Source: Spirochaetia bacterium (GTDB taxonomy: Bacteria > Spirochaetota > Spirochaetia > JABMQR01). Taken from it: a DNA stretch of 6,417 nucleotides. Under the pieces are notes generated by a model, which worked only from the letters and a program-made list of their open reading frames with translations, was not told the origin of the DNA and did not search any database. The DNA is taken from contig JADHUD010000144.1 in assembly GCA_016784705.1 (NCBI GenBank), forward strand, positions 1-6,417. The letters are read 5' to 3'. This document shows positions 6,188 to 6,417 of this stretch, piece by piece. The position numbers and the translations under genes are program-made. Numbering within the stretch: position 1 is the stretch's first letter; each line of letters starts with the position of its first letter.

Positions 6188-6417
6188 CTATTCAACGACA
6201 GTCATACAGCGGTCATACAGTAATTTGAACTCTTCGTACACAACCGGTATCTGCTCATGAAAAGTTTTCCCTTTTTCTCTATACTCTAGCGTAAAGAAAT
6301 ATCTATGAACTTCCTGCCAATGTTTCAGGGACAGATCCCCCTCTCCTTCACGACGGGCATCACTATCCTGAATCTCATCAAATTTCTTTATAACAACCTT
6401 TGTCGTTTCTATTATAC
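6188..6417 (-). CDS. ASCH-domain protein, C-terminal part (5' end outside window)
   Basis: One minus-strand frame is open from the window edge to a TAG at 6190-6188 and gives 75 residues. The segment KFDEIQDSDARREGEGD, followed by LSLKHWQEVHRYFF and ending in the FHEQIPVVYEEFKLLY type tail, matches my memory of the C-terminal half of ASCH domains: the acidic DEI, an EGEGD turn, a conserved Trp-x-x-x-His, and a final strand with V.E.F. ASCH proteins have a PUA-like beta-barrel fold and are thought to bind RNA or modified nucleosides; the substrate of this one cannot be told. Members of this kind have about 140-160 residues, so roughly half the gene is missing. Its stop lies 59 nt before the preferred UroD-like start. 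Nothing ties it functionally to sugar sensing; it is probably simply a neighbour. Confidence 0.8.
   Translation of the reverse strand, partial: IIETTKVVIKKFDEIQDSDARREGEGDLSLKHWQEVHRYFFTLEYREKGKTFHEQIPVVYEEFKLLYDRCMTVVE

Noticed and set aside
6129..6190. Separate promoter for the UroD-like gene
   Set aside because: TACACT and other AT-rich hexamers occur just after the ASCH stop, but none has a -35 match at proper spacing, so I do not call one.
6202..6221. Two copies of CTGTATGAC separated by CG, near the end of the ASCH gene
   Set aside because: The repeat lies inside coding sequence and encodes part of the LYDRCMTV tail. Two 9-bp copies do not suggest an array or a mobile-element footprint.
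1..6417. CRISPR array, tRNA/rRNA, insertion sequence, phage or toxin-antitoxin genes
   Set aside because: I saw no regularly spaced repeats, terminal inverted repeats, transposase-like protein or tRNA-like cloverleaf; nearly all of the window is explained by ordinary minus-strand genes.

Overview
The window looks like a bacterial chromosome segment of roughly 40% GC by eye. Every gene I can support lies on the minus strand, so transcription runs from high to low coordinates. Shine-Dalgarno sequences are strong. The genes use GTG as well as ATG starts and overlap tightly. A YesM/YesN-type sensor pair, a sugar ABC binding lipoprotein and a UroD-like protein together suggest a sugar-fermenting spirochaete or a Clostridia/Lachnospiraceae-type Firmicute. 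I lean to a spirochaete, from the wording of the response regulator and the loose lipobox of the binding protein. This is inference only: no rRNA or other phylogenetic marker is present.

Layout in order of transcription. (1) 6417-6188: the C-terminal 75 residues of an ASCH-domain protein whose start lies outside the window. (2) 6128-5043: a UroD/MtaA-superfamily protein of unknown reaction, with a changed metal-ligand motif. (3) 5042-4905: a 138-bp spacer, the only substantial intergenic gap, which holds a convincing extended -10 promoter and an untranslated leader of about 90 nt. (4) 4904-3912: a membrane-anchored periplasmic sugar-binding protein of sensor type. (5) 3915-2437: a two-TM HAMP/His_kinase sensor kinase. 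(6) 2452-914: a REC + AraC-HTH response regulator. (7) 917-1: a XylF-type xylose-binding lipoprotein cut by the window edge. No region longer than 300 bases lacks a gene.

Genes 4-7 form one unit. They overlap by 4, 16 and 4 nt, and each internal Shine-Dalgarno lies inside the preceding gene. The order (sensor binding protein, histidine kinase, AraC-type regulator, xylF) is that of the three-component D-xylose-sensing systems described in clostridia as XylFII-LytS-YesN. In that model the anchored binding protein detects sugar outside the membrane and docks on the kinase ectodomain. The kinase phosphorylates the regulator, which activates the xylose ABC transporter. The xylG/xylH genes would be expected just beyond position 1. 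The UroD-like gene upstream has its own ribosome-binding site and is separated from the sensor operon by the promoter, so a functional link is only a possibility.
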